This document shows positions 1 to 8,832 of a DNA stretch of 64,000 bases, in pieces (positions within the stretch are counted from its first letter, which is position 1; each line of letters opens with the position of its first letter). The stretch comes from Mycolicibacterium rutilum (GTDB lineage: Bacteria; Actinomycetota; Actinomycetes; Mycobacteriales; Mycobacteriaceae): positions 558,001-622,000 of the forward strand of contig NZ_LT629971.1 of assembly GCF_900108565.1 (NCBI RefSeq), written 5' to 3'. The notes below the pieces were generated by a model that made no database searches, had not been told where the DNA came from, and saw only the letters and a list, made by a program, of their open reading frames with translations. The position numbers and the translations under genes are program-made.

Positions 1-33
1 AGCCAGGCGCCGCCGGACAAGCGGCCCGATCCG

Positions 34-1017
34 TCACACGTCATCGAGCCCTGAGCGCAGGTCGAACAGCGCGCCGAGGTCCCCGATCGCGCGCAGCGTG
101 TCGTTGAGGTGGGTGCACGTGCTGGTGCCGACGAACTCGCCGCGGACCCGGTCGCGGATCTCGGCCAGCGTCATCCCCACCGCTCGTTGCGCACTGGGCA
201 CCGCACCCGGGCACTCCTGCCACGGCAGCACGTGCACGTCAGCCCGGATCGTGGTGACCGTGCGCGTCGCGACGTCGACCGCGCCGGTGAGCGCGTACTC
301 GTGCACGATCGTCTCGACGCCGTCACCGTCGACGTGGGAGTCGCGGAAGTGGGCAGTGAAACCCGACGAGTCCGCGTCGGCGGGATGCAGATCCAGCCGT
401 CGCAGCCGGCGCATGCCGTGCGGGCGTAACGGCTCGACGTCGTGCATGCCGTCGCGGTCCAGCGGCGGTGCGAGCGGTCCGTGCACCGACGGGATCGTGC
501 CGAGCCGTCGCGTCGCGCTCACCAGCGAGGCGTCCGGCGCGAACCCGGCGCAGATCCCCGCCATCCGGTCGGCGGTGCCCGGCGGCAGCCGGTCCTCGAC
601 GCCCGCCACGATCGCCCGGTGCTGCAGCGCATAACCGGAGACCAGCGCGGCCCCGACCCAGTCGTCGAGCAGCAGGTTCAGCAGGCTTGAGCGGCGGACG
701 TCGTCGGCGAACAGCTCCCCGACCGCCGAGCGAAAGCCCGGCCCCACCCGCTTGCCCAGCAGCCGCTCGAGGCGGCTATCGCCAGAGATCTCGTCGATGG
801 TCCGTTCGGCGAGGTGGGCCTGCACCCGCAGTTCGTCGCGGACATCGACCGCTCCGTCGCGCCGCCCCACGGCGTCACGGGCGCGCAGGTCGACGGCCGA
901 ACCCGATCCGTCCGGATGGGTGTCGATGGTGCTGGTCCGTCGCAGCACACCGGCGGCCAGCGGCGGCCACACCTGCACCGGCCGCTGGGGTCCCACGATG
1001 TCCGAGACGAACGGCAT
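34..1017 (-). CDS. DUF2889 domain protein
   Basis: 327-residue protein of unknown biochemical role. The C-terminal half resembles the DUF2889 family, including the late segment with CTHLNDTLRAIGDL that is typical of that family. No signal peptide or membrane segment is visible. It lies 28 bp downstream of the leftward membrane-protein gene that ends at 1046, so the two are probably co-transcribed. The start is the ATG at 1017; the TGA at 34-36 leaves no further gene to its left in the window. The family assignment is by motif recall; a function cannot be stated. Confidence 0.8.
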   Translation of the reverse strand: MPFVSDIVGPQRPVQVWPPLAAGVLRRTSTIDTHPDGSGSAVDLRARDAVGRRDGAVDVRDELRVQAHLAERTIDEISGDSRLERLLGKRVGPGFRSAVGELFADDVRRSSLLNLLLDDWVGAALVSGYALQHRAIVAGVEDRLPPGTADRMAGICAGFAPDASLVSATRRLGTIPSVHGPLAPPLDRDGMHDVEPLRPHGMRRLRRLDLHPADADSSGFTAHFRDSHVDGDGVETIVHEYALTGAVDVATRTVTTIRADVHVLPWQECPGAVPSAQRAVGMTLAEIRDRVRGEFVGTSTCTHLNDTLRAIGDLGALFDLRSGLDDV

Positions 1018-1045
1018 GCACTGACGGTAGCAATAGCGAGGTCAG

Positions 1046-1891
1046 CTAAACGTCGCGGCGACGCAACCCGGCCAGCACCGACACCAGCACACCGAACACC
1101 ACCAGCACCCCGCCGGCGGCCAGCGTCAGGTTCAGCCAGTGGTGCAGGCTGTCCTCGGCGGTCGCCACCATGACGTCGGCGACCTCACGCAGGTCACCGG
1201 AGAGCCGGTTCAGCGCATCGTCGACCCAGCGGCGCGCGACCTCCATCCCCGCCCAACCGGCCGCCCCGACGATCAGCGCCGAAACCCCGAGCGCAGCAAG
1301 GGTTTTCCCGCGTGAGCGGGCGGCGGCCAGCGTCAGCAGCGCGAACACGGCGGTCAGGATCGTCGAACCGATGCTGATCCACGGTCCCCAGGTGGCCGCC
1401 GCCTTGAGCTGGCCGGGTCGCCAGGTGTCGTTGATCGTCACCGGCACCGGCAGCGACTCCGGTGTCTCGACGCCGAAGTTGCCCAGGGTGCGGCGGAACG
1501 ACTCGTCGGCCAGCATCGGGCCCAGGTCCAGGATCCACTGGTCGGTGCCCTCGATCTGATGTGCCGCGTCGGTGAACATCCACCGGTGCCCGATGACGTT
1601 GGCCAGTGCGAACTGCCTGGGAAACGTCGGGTTCGCGGTGTACGCCGAAGCGACGCCGTTGATCAGTGTGGGGTCGACGTCGTAGCCGTTGTCGGACATG
1701 TACGACGACACCTCAGTGCCGAGAATCCCCGCCATCGCCTTCTGCAGTTGCGGGTCCTTGGCCGCGGTTTCCGCCAGCGCGGCATACCCGTTGGCGTCGA
1801 CCACGGTGCGCTGCGCCCACATCGAGGGCACGGCGACCGCCAGCAGGACGGTGGTGATGAGCCACAAGAACACGGTCGTCACCAACCGCAC
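1046..1891 (-). CDS. Conserved integral membrane protein
   Basis: About 281 residues with an N-terminal transmembrane helix, a roughly 140-residue extracytoplasmic part, and two further helices near the C-terminus. The tail is short and basic (LRRRDV). I recognise no catalytic motif. The start is decided by the ribosome binding site: AGGAGG occupies 1903-1898 and touches the ATG at 1897, which is too close, while the in-frame GTG at 1891 has ideal 6-nt spacing. The ATG at 1897 remains possible. The frame stays open to 2200, but that would run into the aldehyde dehydrogenase gene. A long stem-loop lies directly upstream of the ribosome binding site. Confidence 0.75.
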   Translation of the reverse strand: MRLVTTVFLWLITTVLLAVAVPSMWAQRTVVDANGYAALAETAAKDPQLQKAMAGILGTEVSSYMSDNGYDVDPTLINGVASAYTANPTFPRQFALANVIGHRWMFTDAAHQIEGTDQWILDLGPMLADESFRRTLGNFGVETPESLPVPVTINDTWRPGQLKAAATWGPWISIGSTILTAVFALLTLAAARSRGKTLAALGVSALIVGAAGWAGMEVARRWVDDALNRLSGDLREVADVMVATAEDSLHHWLNLTLAAGGVLVVFGVLVSVLAGLRRRDV

Positions 1892-1903
1892 GCGCATCCT
1901 CCT

Positions 1904-1968
1904 TCGCCGACAGTACGGTTTCGGACATGAAACGCGAGTAACGGCGTCAGAAACCGTACTCTCGGCGA
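1904..1968 (-). promoter_or_regulatory. Long stem-loop directly before an RBS
   Basis: Positions 1904-1922 and 1950-1968 form a 19-bp inverted repeat with one mismatch and a 27-nt loop. The core arm is AGTACGGTTTC. It fills the gap between the stop of the aldehyde dehydrogenase gene (1975) and the AGGAGG at 1903-1898 of the next leftward gene. It could terminate or attenuate read-through, control translation of the membrane protein, or be a dispersed palindromic repeat. No U-run follows it. Confidence 0.7.
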
Positions 1969-1974
1969 CCCACG

Positions 1975-3492
1975 TTACTTGGCCGTGCGCCTCGGGGTGA
2001 TCAGCGCGAGTTTGGTCATCAGCTTGTTCATCCGCTTGAGCGCCTTGGGCGAGTTGTTGTAGTAGTTGCCACCGGCGCCGACTGCGGTGCGCGGCGCGAC
2101 GACGGTCTCCTGCCGGCAGTACTTCCGCAGTCCCTCGGCGGCACCGAACCGCGCGCCCAGACCCGACGTCTTCCAGCCGCCCATCGGCGCGGTGGTGCAC
2201 ATCAGGTTCGAGATCACGTCGTTGATGTTGACCGCGCCGCAGTCCAGTTGCACGGCAACCCGTTTGGCCCGCTCAACATCCTTGGAGAACACCGCCGCAC
2301 TCAGCCCGTACTGGCTGTCGTTGGCCAGCCGGATCGCCTCGTCGACGCTGGCGACCTTCATGATCGGCAGGGTGGGACCGAACGTCTCCTCGCTCATGCA
2401 CAGCATCGAGTGGTCGACGTCGACCAGCACCGTCGGCTCGTAGAAGCTGCCTGCACCGTCGGCGCGTTTGCCGCCGGTCAGCGCCCGCGCACCCTTGGCA
2501 AGCGCGTCGTCGACGTGGCGGGCGGTGACGGCCACCTGCGAATCGTCGATCAGCGAGCCGAAGTCGTGGCCGTCGCCGGCGCCCATCTTGAGCTTCTCGA
2601 CGTCACGCACGACTGCGGCGACGAACTCGTCGTAAACCGAGTCGAGCACATACACCCGCTCCACCGACACACACGTCTGCCCGGCGTTGAAGAACGCGCC
2701 CCACACCGCCGCGTGCGCGGCCAGGTCGACGTCGGCGTCGTCGAGCACGATCATCGGATCCTTGCCGCCGAGTTCGAGGCTGACCGGCGTGAGCCGCCGG
2801 GCGGCGCGCTCCATCACCTTGGACCCGGTCGCGCACGACCCGGTGAACTGGACGAAGTCGGCGTTGTCGATGACCGCCTCGGACACCTCACGCGCGCCCT
2901 GCGCCAGCGCCAGCACCTCCGGCGCACCCGAATCCAGCCAGCCGCGCAGCAGCAACTCGGCGGTCAGCGGCGTGCGCTCCGACGGCTTGAGCAGCACCGC
3001 GCACCCGGCGGCCAGCGCGCCGATCGCGTCCATCAGCGCGTTGGCGACCGGATAGTTCCACGGCGCGATGATGCCGACGACCGGGCGCGGCCGGTAGTGC
3101 ACCTCGATCTTCTTGACCGACAGGAACGGCAGTGGCGCGGGCCGCTTCTCGGGTGCGAGCGCCTTCTCCATGGTCTTGATGTAGTACGACGCGATGATGA
3201 TCAGCAGCGGCACCTCCTGGGCCGCGTCGACGGCGGACTTGCCGGTTTCCTTGATCAGCAACGCCTCGATCTCGTCGCGATGGTCGCCCAGCCACAGCGC
3301 ATAGCGCGCGAGTACCTTGGCCCGACCCGCCGCGCCGCGCGCCTCCCACTGGCGCTGGGCCTCGCGCAGCCCGGTGGCGATGCGGGGCACGTCGGCGGGA
3401 TCGGTCCAGCGCACGGTGCCCGCGACAGCTCCCGTCGCGGGATTGCGGATGGTGGTGGTCTCCGGCAGCTCAACGTCAGACGTCGCAGTCAT
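1975..3492 (-). CDS. NAD(P)-dependent aldehyde dehydrogenase
   Basis: 505-residue ALDH-superfamily enzyme oxidising an aldehyde to an acid. The fold motifs are in order: APWNYP at about 143-148 (Asn146), the catalytic general base Glu240 in SLELGGKDP, and the nucleophile Cys274 in NAGQTCVSVER. The length and a basic C-terminal extension of about 30 residues resemble the mycobacterial succinate-semialdehyde dehydrogenase GabD2 group, but the substrate cannot be fixed from sequence. A TetR gene lies 67 bp upstream on the same strand with a palindrome between them, suggesting local repression. Confidence 0.93.
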   Translation of the reverse strand: MTATSDVELPETTTIRNPATGAVAGTVRWTDPADVPRIATGLREAQRQWEARGAAGRAKVLARYALWLGDHRDEIEALLIKETGKSAVDAAQEVPLLIIIASYYIKTMEKALAPEKRPAPLPFLSVKKIEVHYRPRPVVGIIAPWNYPVANALMDAIGALAAGCAVLLKPSERTPLTAELLLRGWLDSGAPEVLALAQGAREVSEAVIDNADFVQFTGSCATGSKVMERAARRLTPVSLELGGKDPMIVLDDADVDLAAHAAVWGAFFNAGQTCVSVERVYVLDSVYDEFVAAVVRDVEKLKMGAGDGHDFGSLIDDSQVAVTARHVDDALAKGARALTGGKRADGAGSFYEPTVLVDVDHSMLCMSEETFGPTLPIMKVASVDEAIRLANDSQYGLSAAVFSKDVERAKRVAVQLDCGAVNINDVISNLMCTTAPMGGWKTSGLGARFGAAEGLRKYCRQETVVAPRTAVGAGGNYYNNSPKALKRMNKLMTKLALITPRRTAK

Positions 3493-3535
3493 AGCCCCAT
3501 GCTAACCACCCGGTGTGACGCAGATCGCACCGGGG

Positions 3536-3549
3536 TTGACACCTGTCAA
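3536..3549. promoter_or_regulatory. Palindrome, candidate TetR operator
   Basis: TTGACA-CC-TGTCAA is a perfect 6-bp inverted repeat with a 2-nt centre, in the 67-bp gap between the tetR-type gene and the aldehyde dehydrogenase gene. Read leftward, TTGACA could also be a -35 element, although no good -10 follows at 17-18 nt. The position suits an operator for the adjacent TetR protein; this is inference. Confidence 0.45.
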
Positions 3550-3559
3550 GAAACGGCGG

Positions 3560-4126
3560 CTACCTCAGCATCTGGTCGAGCACGCGCAGGCTGGTCGAGA
3601 TCGGGTCACCGGGTAGCGGCGTGCCGTGCGAGGCGCCGATCAGCACGCCGGCGAGCACGCGGCGCTCGACGGGGTCGGTCGGCGCGACCGGACGCTGGGT
3701 CAGCGCGTCGGCGATCAGATCGATCAGCCGCACGTACTCGGCGTAGAGCAGGCCGGCCGCCTCGGGCACGGAGTACATCAGCCGCTGCCCGATGATCGCC
3801 TCTTCGCGTTCCTCGTCGCTGAGCGCGGCGAAGGTCGTCTCGACGGCGTGCCGGTACGCGTCGAGCACCGACAGGTCAGCGGGGGCCGCGACGAACGCCG
3901 CGATGATCGGCGCGATGTGGTCGTCGGAGAGCAGCACCGCTTCCTTGGTCGAGAAGTAGCGGGAAAAGGTGCGCGGCGAGATGTCCGCGGCGGCGGAGAT
4001 CTGTTCGACCGTCGTGGCCTGATAGCCCTGTTCCTGGATGAGCCGGAACGCTTCCCGCCGGATGCGCGCGCGGGTCTGCAGCTTCTTTCGCTCGCGCAGG
4101 CCGGGTGAACTGTCGGGCGCGGCCAT
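3560..4126 (-). CDS. TetR-family transcriptional regulator
   Basis: 188-residue regulator. The N-terminal helix-turn-helix spans about residues 15-60, with the typical ATTVEQISAAADISPRTFSRYFSTKEAVL signature read in two parts. The C-terminal ligand domain is all-helical and not diagnostic. The ATG at 4126 gives the usual TetR N-terminus with a short leader; an in-frame GTG lies one codon upstream. The frame remains open much further upstream but there overlaps the PAP2 gene. It probably controls the aldehyde dehydrogenase gene immediately downstream. Confidence 0.9.
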   Translation of the reverse strand: MAAPDSSPGLRERKKLQTRARIRREAFRLIQEQGYQATTVEQISAAADISPRTFSRYFSTKEAVLLSDDHIAPIIAAFVAAPADLSVLDAYRHAVETTFAALSDEEREEAIIGQRLMYSVPEAAGLLYAEYVRLIDLIADALTQRPVAPTDPVERRVLAGVLIGASHGTPLPGDPISTSLRVLDQMLR

Positions 4127-4155
4127 CACTCGATTCTGGCAGACAGCCGAGTTCG

Positions 4156-4695
4156 CTAGCGCAGGCTGCGGGTCAGGTCGCGCCGGGCGACGACGGCAGC
4201 GGCGCAGACGATGGCCGAGCCGAGCAGCAGCCCACCGATCGTGTCGGTGAAGTAGTGGAAGCTCACGCCGACCCCGAGAATCGCCAGCGCGACGGCGACG
4301 GCCGCAACCGTCACCGCCCACCACGCCGCACCGGTCAGCAGGATCAGCAGCCCCAGCACGATCGTCGTCGTGGTGATGTGCCCGCTCGGATAGGCCAGCC
4401 CGCCGCCCTTGTCTCGGCCGAAGATCGGTTTGAGCACGCGCACGAACGCCAACCCGATCAGCGGCGCGAGTGCGACCATCGCTGCCAGCCGCCAGCGCCG
4501 CTGCCACCCCGCCACGAGCAGCACGATCACCAGCACCGTGATCAGCACCCGCGGGTCGGCTATCTCGTTGAGCCGCCGCAGCGGGGTGTGCCGGAAGCGC
4601 TGGAACCAGTCATCGAGCGGGGTGGAGGATTTGCCGACCGCCCAACCCAGCAGCAGCACCGCTGCGAGCGCGATCGACGGGCACCACCGGATCAC
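4156..4695 (-). CDS. PAP2-superfamily membrane phosphatase
   Basis: 179-residue integral membrane protein with about five helices. PAP2 motifs are present: KPIFGRD at 89-95, PSGH at 103-106 (His106) and HYFTD at 147-151 (His147 nucleophile candidate, Asp151). The Ser-Arg pair normally found seven residues before the last histidine is not seen, so activity is somewhat uncertain. The substrate is probably a lipid phosphate or polyprenyl pyrophosphate. Its ATG overlaps the stop of the upstream DinB gene by 4 nt (ATGA), so the two are translationally coupled. Confidence 0.85.
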   Translation of the reverse strand: MIRWCPSIALAAVLLLGWAVGKSSTPLDDWFQRFRHTPLRRLNEIADPRVLITVLVIVLLVAGWQRRWRLAAMVALAPLIGLAFVRVLKPIFGRDKGGGLAYPSGHITTTTIVLGLLILLTGAAWWAVTVAAVAVALAILGVGVSFHYFTDTIGGLLLGSAIVCAAAVVARRDLTRSLR

Positions 4696-5207
4696 GCAAT
4701 TCCGCGGATGTAGGCCGCCTGCCCCAGGTGTTGAGCGGCGTCGTCGACGATGCTGACCAGCCGCGCGCTCGCGGTGACCGGCGGATCCCAGTTGGTGTCG
4801 ACAACCCGGCTCAACTCCTCGGGTGTCACCGACGCGATGTACTCCAGCGTCATCTTGTGCACCGCGTGGTAGTAGCCGGCCAGCAGGTCCGCCGAGGCCC
4901 GCACCTTGTCGACCTCCTCGGGCCCGTCGCCGTAGCCCATCGCCTCGCGGGGCAGGTCGAGGCCGAACCGGTCGACCCAGCCGTCACGCAGCCAGACCTG
5001 CTCGGTGCCGGCGAGATGGCAGATCTGCAGGTCCTGCTGGCGTGCGCTGTGCCAGATCAGCCAGGCGATGCTGTTGGCCGTCGGGGTGGGCCGGAAGAAC
5101 GCGGTCTCGTCGGTCAGCCCGTCAGTCAGGTCCTCGACGTGTTCGATCTGCCGGGTGAACGCGTCGCGCAGAACTTCGCGGGCCGCCGCCGCATCTGAGT
5201 CAGCCAT
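4692..5207 (-). CDS. DinB/DUF664-fold protein
   Basis: 171-residue predicted four-helix DinB-like protein. Three histidines in the expected arrangement for a metal site are visible: IWHSARQQ near 53, YYHAVHK near 112 and AAQHLGQ near 159. In mycobacteria this superfamily includes mycothiol-dependent enzymes and many uncharacterised members, so the reaction is unknown. It overlaps the PAP2 gene by 4 nt and begins 18 bp downstream of the VOC gene, making a likely leftward operon VOC-DinB-PAP2. Confidence 0.85.
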   Translation of the reverse strand: MADSDAAAAREVLRDAFTRQIEHVEDLTDGLTDETAFFRPTPTANSIAWLIWHSARQQDLQICHLAGTEQVWLRDGWVDRFGLDLPREAMGYGDGPEEVDKVRASADLLAGYYHAVHKMTLEYIASVTPEELSRVVDTNWDPPVTASARLVSIVDDAAQHLGQAAYIRGIA

Positions 5208-5225
5208 GCCTCGACCGTACCGAGG

Positions 5226-5624
5226 TCAGCCCGGCGGTGCCCCAGCCGGAGACCCGTGAAAGACGGCCTCGATGTTGTTGCCGTCTGGGTCGCGCACGAA
5301 CGCGCCGAAGTAGCCGGGGTGGTATTCGGGCCACATCCGCGGCGCGTGCAGGGCTTCGGCGCCGGCGTCCAGCGCCGCGTCGTAGAACGCCTGCACGGCG
5401 TCGCTGTCGGCGGCCTGGAACGCGAAGTGCACCTCACGGTTCGGCCCCGCGGCCTCCCCCGCGGTCATGTCGGCGATCCAGAAATCGGGCTTGCCGTCGC
5501 GGCCGTAGCCGATGGCGACCTGGTAATCCAGTTGGCGGGTGTAGCCGAGGACGCCGAGCACTCTGTCGTAGAACGCCTTCGACTTCTCCCAGTCCGCACA
5601 GTTGATTCCGAAGTGGTCGATCAT
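5226..5624 (-). CDS. VOC (glyoxalase/bleomycin-resistance) protein
   Basis: 132-residue single-module vicinal-oxygen-chelate protein. It starts MIDHFGINCADWEKSKAFYD, the classic first beta-strand and helix of the fold. The metal-ligand pattern includes His4, the central VHFAF histidine and the late Glu in DGNNIEAVFHG. Members are lyases, dioxygenases or resistance proteins; no substrate is evident. The ATG at 5624 was chosen over a far upstream start because it gives the exact domain boundary. It is divergent from the amidohydrolase, with only 22 bp between them. Confidence 0.88.
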   Translation of the reverse strand: MIDHFGINCADWEKSKAFYDRVLGVLGYTRQLDYQVAIGYGRDGKPDFWIADMTAGEAAGPNREVHFAFQAADSDAVQAFYDAALDAGAEALHAPRMWPEYHPGYFGAFVRDPDGNNIEAVFHGSPAGAPPG

Positions 5625-5646
5625 CGGCTCATCGTATGTTCGACCT

Positions 5647-7371
5647 ATGACATATGAACTCGTCATCCGCGGCGGAACCATCGTCGACGGCCTGGGCGGC
5701 GAACCGTACGTCGGCGATGTCGCGATCTCCGGCGGGGTGATCGCGGCGGTCGGCACCGTGGCCGACCGCGGCGCCCGAGAGATCGACGCGACCGGTCTGC
5801 TCGTCACGCCCGGGTTCGTCGATCTGCACACCCACTACGACGGGCAGGCGATCTGGTCGGACCGGATGATCCCGTCGTCGGCGCACGGGGTGACCACAGC
5901 GGTGATGGGCAACTGCGGCGTCGGGTTCGCACCGTGCCGCGCCGAGGACCACGACGTGCTCGTCGACGTGATGGCCGGGGTCGAGGACATCCCCGGGGTG
6001 GTGATGGTCGACGGGTTGCCGTGGACGTGGGAGACCTTCCCCGAGTTCCTCGACGCCCTGGAGTCCCGGCACCGCGACATCGACGTCGCGGCGTTCCTGC
6101 CCCACTCGCCGCTGCGGGTGTACGTGATGGGCCAGCGCGGCGTCGACCGCGAGCCGCCGACCACCGAGGACCTCGCGTTGATGCGCAAGCTCGCGGAGGA
6201 GGCGGTCCGGGCCGGTGCGCTCGGGTTCGCCTCGTCGCGGCTGACGCTGCACAAAACCGCCGGCGGACAACCGATTCCGAGCTACGAGGCGGAATACGCC
6301 GAGATCGAGGCGATCGCCCGCGGCGTCGACGACGCCGGCGGCGGACTGCTGCAGTTCGTGCCGGACCTGATGGCCGGCGACTACGAGGGCGCGCTGAAAG
6401 CCGTCTTCGACGTCGCCTCCGAGGTCGGGCTGCCGGTGACGTTCACACTCGCGATCGGCAACGCCGGCCCGCCGATCCATCTCGACGCGCTGCGAATGGT
6501 GGAGAAGGCCAACGAAAACGGCGGTGACGTCACCGGGCAGATCTTCCCGCGCCCGATCGGCCTGGTGCTGGGCCTGGACCTGTCGGGCAACCCGTTCGTG
6601 ATGTACCCGTCGTACCGGGAGATCGCGGATCTTCCCCTGGCCGAACGGGTCGCCGAGATGCGCCGACCCGAGGTGCGCGAACGCATCCTGACCGACAGCC
6701 CCGCCGCCGACGGACATCCGCTGATGTTCGCCGCCCAGGCCTGGGACTGCATGTACCCGCTCGGCAGCCCGCCGAATTACGAACCCGCGCCGGAGGATTC
6801 GATCGGCGCCAGGGCCCGTGCCCGCGGCGTCAGCCCCCTCGAGGAGGCCTACGACCGGCTGCTCGACGACGACGGGCACGCCATCCTGCTCGTCACGTTG
6901 GCCAACTTCCGCGACGGCAGCCTCGACACCGTGGCCGAACTGATCCGTCGCGACGACGTGGTGCTCGGCCTCGGCGACGGCGGTGCGCACTACGGGATGA
7001 TCTGTGACGCAAGCTTTCCGACCTACATGCTGGCGTATTGGGCCCGCGACCGCGCGGACGGGCGGCTGTCGGTGGCCGAGGCGGTGCGGGAGCTGACATC
7101 GGTACCCGCCCGGATCGCGGGCCTGGCCGACCGCGGCCGGATCGCGGTGGGCTACAAGGCCGATCTCAACGTGATCGACCACGACGCGGTTCATCTGCAC
7201 CGGCCCGTCGTCACCCACGACCTGCCCGCGGGCGGCCGTCGACTCGACCAGGCCGCCGACGGCTACGTCGCGACGATCGTGGCCGGTGAGGTCATCGCCG
7301 AGAACGGGGTGCCGACCGAGGCGCGACCGGGCCGGTTGATCCGCGGCCGCCAACCGGCGCCCGCGGTATGA
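5647..7371 (+). CDS. N-acyl-D-amino-acid deacylase-like amidohydrolase
   Basis: 574-residue metal-dependent amidohydrolase. The N-terminal strand MTYELVIRGGTIVDG is followed by the metal site GFVDLHTHYDG (His61, His63) and a late DGGAHYG segment, as in D-aminoacylases. It probably hydrolyses an N-acyl D-amino acid or related cyclic amide in the cytoplasm. The ATG at 5647 yields the canonical family N-terminus; the frame is open to 5602 but that covers the neighbouring gene. It overlaps the next gene by 4 nt, so they form a rightward pair. Confidence 0.9.
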   Translation: MTYELVIRGGTIVDGLGGEPYVGDVAISGGVIAAVGTVADRGAREIDATGLLVTPGFVDLHTHYDGQAIWSDRMIPSSAHGVTTAVMGNCGVGFAPCRAEDHDVLVDVMAGVEDIPGVVMVDGLPWTWETFPEFLDALESRHRDIDVAAFLPHSPLRVYVMGQRGVDREPPTTEDLALMRKLAEEAVRAGALGFASSRLTLHKTAGGQPIPSYEAEYAEIEAIARGVDDAGGGLLQFVPDLMAGDYEGALKAVFDVASEVGLPVTFTLAIGNAGPPIHLDALRMVEKANENGGDVTGQIFPRPIGLVLGLDLSGNPFVMYPSYREIADLPLAERVAEMRRPEVRERILTDSPAADGHPLMFAAQAWDCMYPLGSPPNYEPAPEDSIGARARARGVSPLEEAYDRLLDDDGHAILLVTLANFRDGSLDTVAELIRRDDVVLGLGDGGAHYGMICDASFPTYMLAYWARDRADGRLSVAEAVRELTSVPARIAGLADRGRIAVGYKADLNVIDHDAVHLHRPVVTHDLPAGGRRLDQAADGYVATIVAGEVIAENGVPTEARPGRLIRGRQPAPAV

Positions 7372-7922
7372 CGCGCGTCGCGCCGCTGGCTCCGCCGTGG
7401 AGCGCAGAAGACGCCGCGGGCATCAACAGCTGGGGCCACCCGGACCGCACCTACGAGCCGCTGATGCTGGTGCGCTGCCTGCAGCGTCATCCGAATCTCG
7501 CTGCGCGGCTGCGTAAACTCGGTGAGTCGCTGTACGTCGACACCCGGCTGCCGCCCCGGTTGCGCACGATCGCGATCCTGCGGATCTGCGCGCTGCTCGG
7601 GTGCGAGTACGAGTGGGGTGGGCAGGCCGTGTTCTGGGGGCCGATCGCCGGGGTCGGCGATGACGAATGCGATGCGCTGGTCACCGGCGACCTGGATCGG
7701 TTCGACGCGTTCGAGCGGGTGTTGATCGCGGCGGTCGACGAGGTCGAGTCGGCGGGGACGTGGTCGGACCAAACGTGGAATGCGTTGGGCGACAAGCTTG
7801 ATGACGAACAGCGCATGGAGTTGCTCGTCGCGGTCGGCTGGTACCGCACGATCTGCACGCTGTGCAACGGGTTGGCGCTGCCCGTCGAAGGGTGGATGCG
7901 GCGCTGGCCGTCAGGTGGTTGA
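7368..7922 (+). CDS. Carboxymuconolactone decarboxylase-family protein
   Basis: 184-residue AhpD/CMD-fold protein. The segment ILRICALLGCEYEWGGQAVF matches the family helix with one Cys and nearby acidic residues; a full CXXC thiol pair is not present, so a disulfide-reductase role is unlikely. Mycobacterial relatives are mostly uncharacterised. It is translationally coupled to the upstream amidohydrolase by an ATGA overlap. Its end overlaps the convergent SDR gene by 12 nt. Confidence 0.85.
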   Translation: MTRVAPLAPPWSAEDAAGINSWGHPDRTYEPLMLVRCLQRHPNLAARLRKLGESLYVDTRLPPRLRTIAILRICALLGCEYEWGGQAVFWGPIAGVGDDECDALVTGDLDRFDAFERVLIAAVDEVESAGTWSDQTWNALGDKLDDEQRMELLVAVGWYRTICTLCNGLALPVEGWMRRWPSGG

Positions 7923-8735
7923 CCGGTCACGTCGCAGCCCCGGGTGCTGCGCGCGAAGCGTCTTGAGCAGCAGCGGCCGCGGAAGTGCCTGCACGAGCCG
8001 GGTGGCCACCCAGTTCCGCCTGCCGGCGATGACGTTACCGCGGTCGTGCTCGAGGGCGTCGATGCCGATCCTGGCGACCTCGCGGGCGGGCATCCAGAGG
8101 AATTTCGGGAACGCGGCGGCGAACTTCTTCTCGTCCATCCCGGCCGCCGCCAGGAACTCGGTGCGCACCGGACCGGGCGCCACCATCGCGACCGTCACTC
8201 CGCTGCCGGCCAGTTCGGCGCGCAGGCCTTCGGAGTAGGTGTGGACGAACGCCTTGGTCCCGGCGTAGCCGGCCTGCCCGGGAAACGGGTAGTAGCCGGC
8301 GGTGGATCCGACGTGAAGGATTGCGCCGCGCCCACGGGGCACCATCTGGTGCACCGCGCGGGTGGTCAGGTCGATCACCGCCTCGACGTTGACGCGGACC
8401 TGTGCAATCTCCTCGGCGACAGGGATTTTCGTCACCGCGCCGATGGTGCCGATCCCGGCGTTGTTGACCAGGACGTCGATCGTCAACCCCCGGTTGGCGA
8501 GCTCGTCGAACAAGGCGGCGCGGGCGGACGGGTCGGCGACGTCGCAGGCGATGGTCTCGGCGCGGACGGTCTCGCCGAGTTCGGCGGCCAACTCCCGCAG
8601 CCGATCCGACCGGCGGGCCACGAGCGTGACACCGTGCCCGCGCGCGGCCAGCTCGCGGGCGAACTCGGCGCCGATACCCGACGATGCGCCGGTGATGACG
8701 GCGGTGGAGCTCGGCGAAGGCGGTGGCAGCGACAT
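7911..8735 (-). CDS. Short-chain dehydrogenase/reductase
   Basis: 274-residue classical SDR. It shows the nucleotide-binding TGASSGIG near residue 15, NNAG near 90, and a catalytic set with a Ser in VGSTAGY, Tyr in GYAGTKAF and Lys four residues later. An NADP preference is suggested by the Arg pair after strand 2 (VARRSDR). The substrate is unknown. It is convergent with the CMD gene. Confidence 0.92.
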   Translation of the reverse strand: MSLPPPSPSSTAVITGASSGIGAEFARELAARGHGVTLVARRSDRLRELAAELGETVRAETIACDVADPSARAALFDELANRGLTIDVLVNNAGIGTIGAVTKIPVAEEIAQVRVNVEAVIDLTTRAVHQMVPRGRGAILHVGSTAGYYPFPGQAGYAGTKAFVHTYSEGLRAELAGSGVTVAMVAPGPVRTEFLAAAGMDEKKFAAAFPKFLWMPAREVARIGIDALEHDRGNVIAGRRNWVATRLVQALPRPLLLKTLRAQHPGLRRDRSTT

Positions 8736-8788
8736 GAGCCGAACCTACCGGTGGACGCCGGACCTTCACTGCGCGGACCTCACAGCGA

Positions 8789-8820
8789 GAAGGCCCGGCC
8801 CCTCGCGGGACCGGGCCTTC
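8789..8820 (-). terminator. Hairpin terminator after the secreted-protein gene
   Basis: GAAGGCCCGG at 8789-8798 pairs perfectly with CCGGGCCTTC at 8811-8820 around a 12-nt loop. It lies 12 bp beyond the leftward gene that stops at 8833. A U-run is lacking, as is common for mycobacterial terminators. It could also serve to separate this transcript from the downstream SDR gene. Confidence 0.6.
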
Positions 8821-8832
8821 TTGGCGATCGGC

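Noticed and set aside
1892..2200. Upstream extension of the membrane-protein gene
   Set aside because: It would run through the stem-loop into the aldehyde dehydrogenase gene and encodes Arg/His-rich sequence; the ribosome site points to 1891.
5629..7353. 574-codon frame antisense to the amidohydrolase
   Set aside because: Mirror of codon bias; the plus-strand gene has metal-site motifs and family length.
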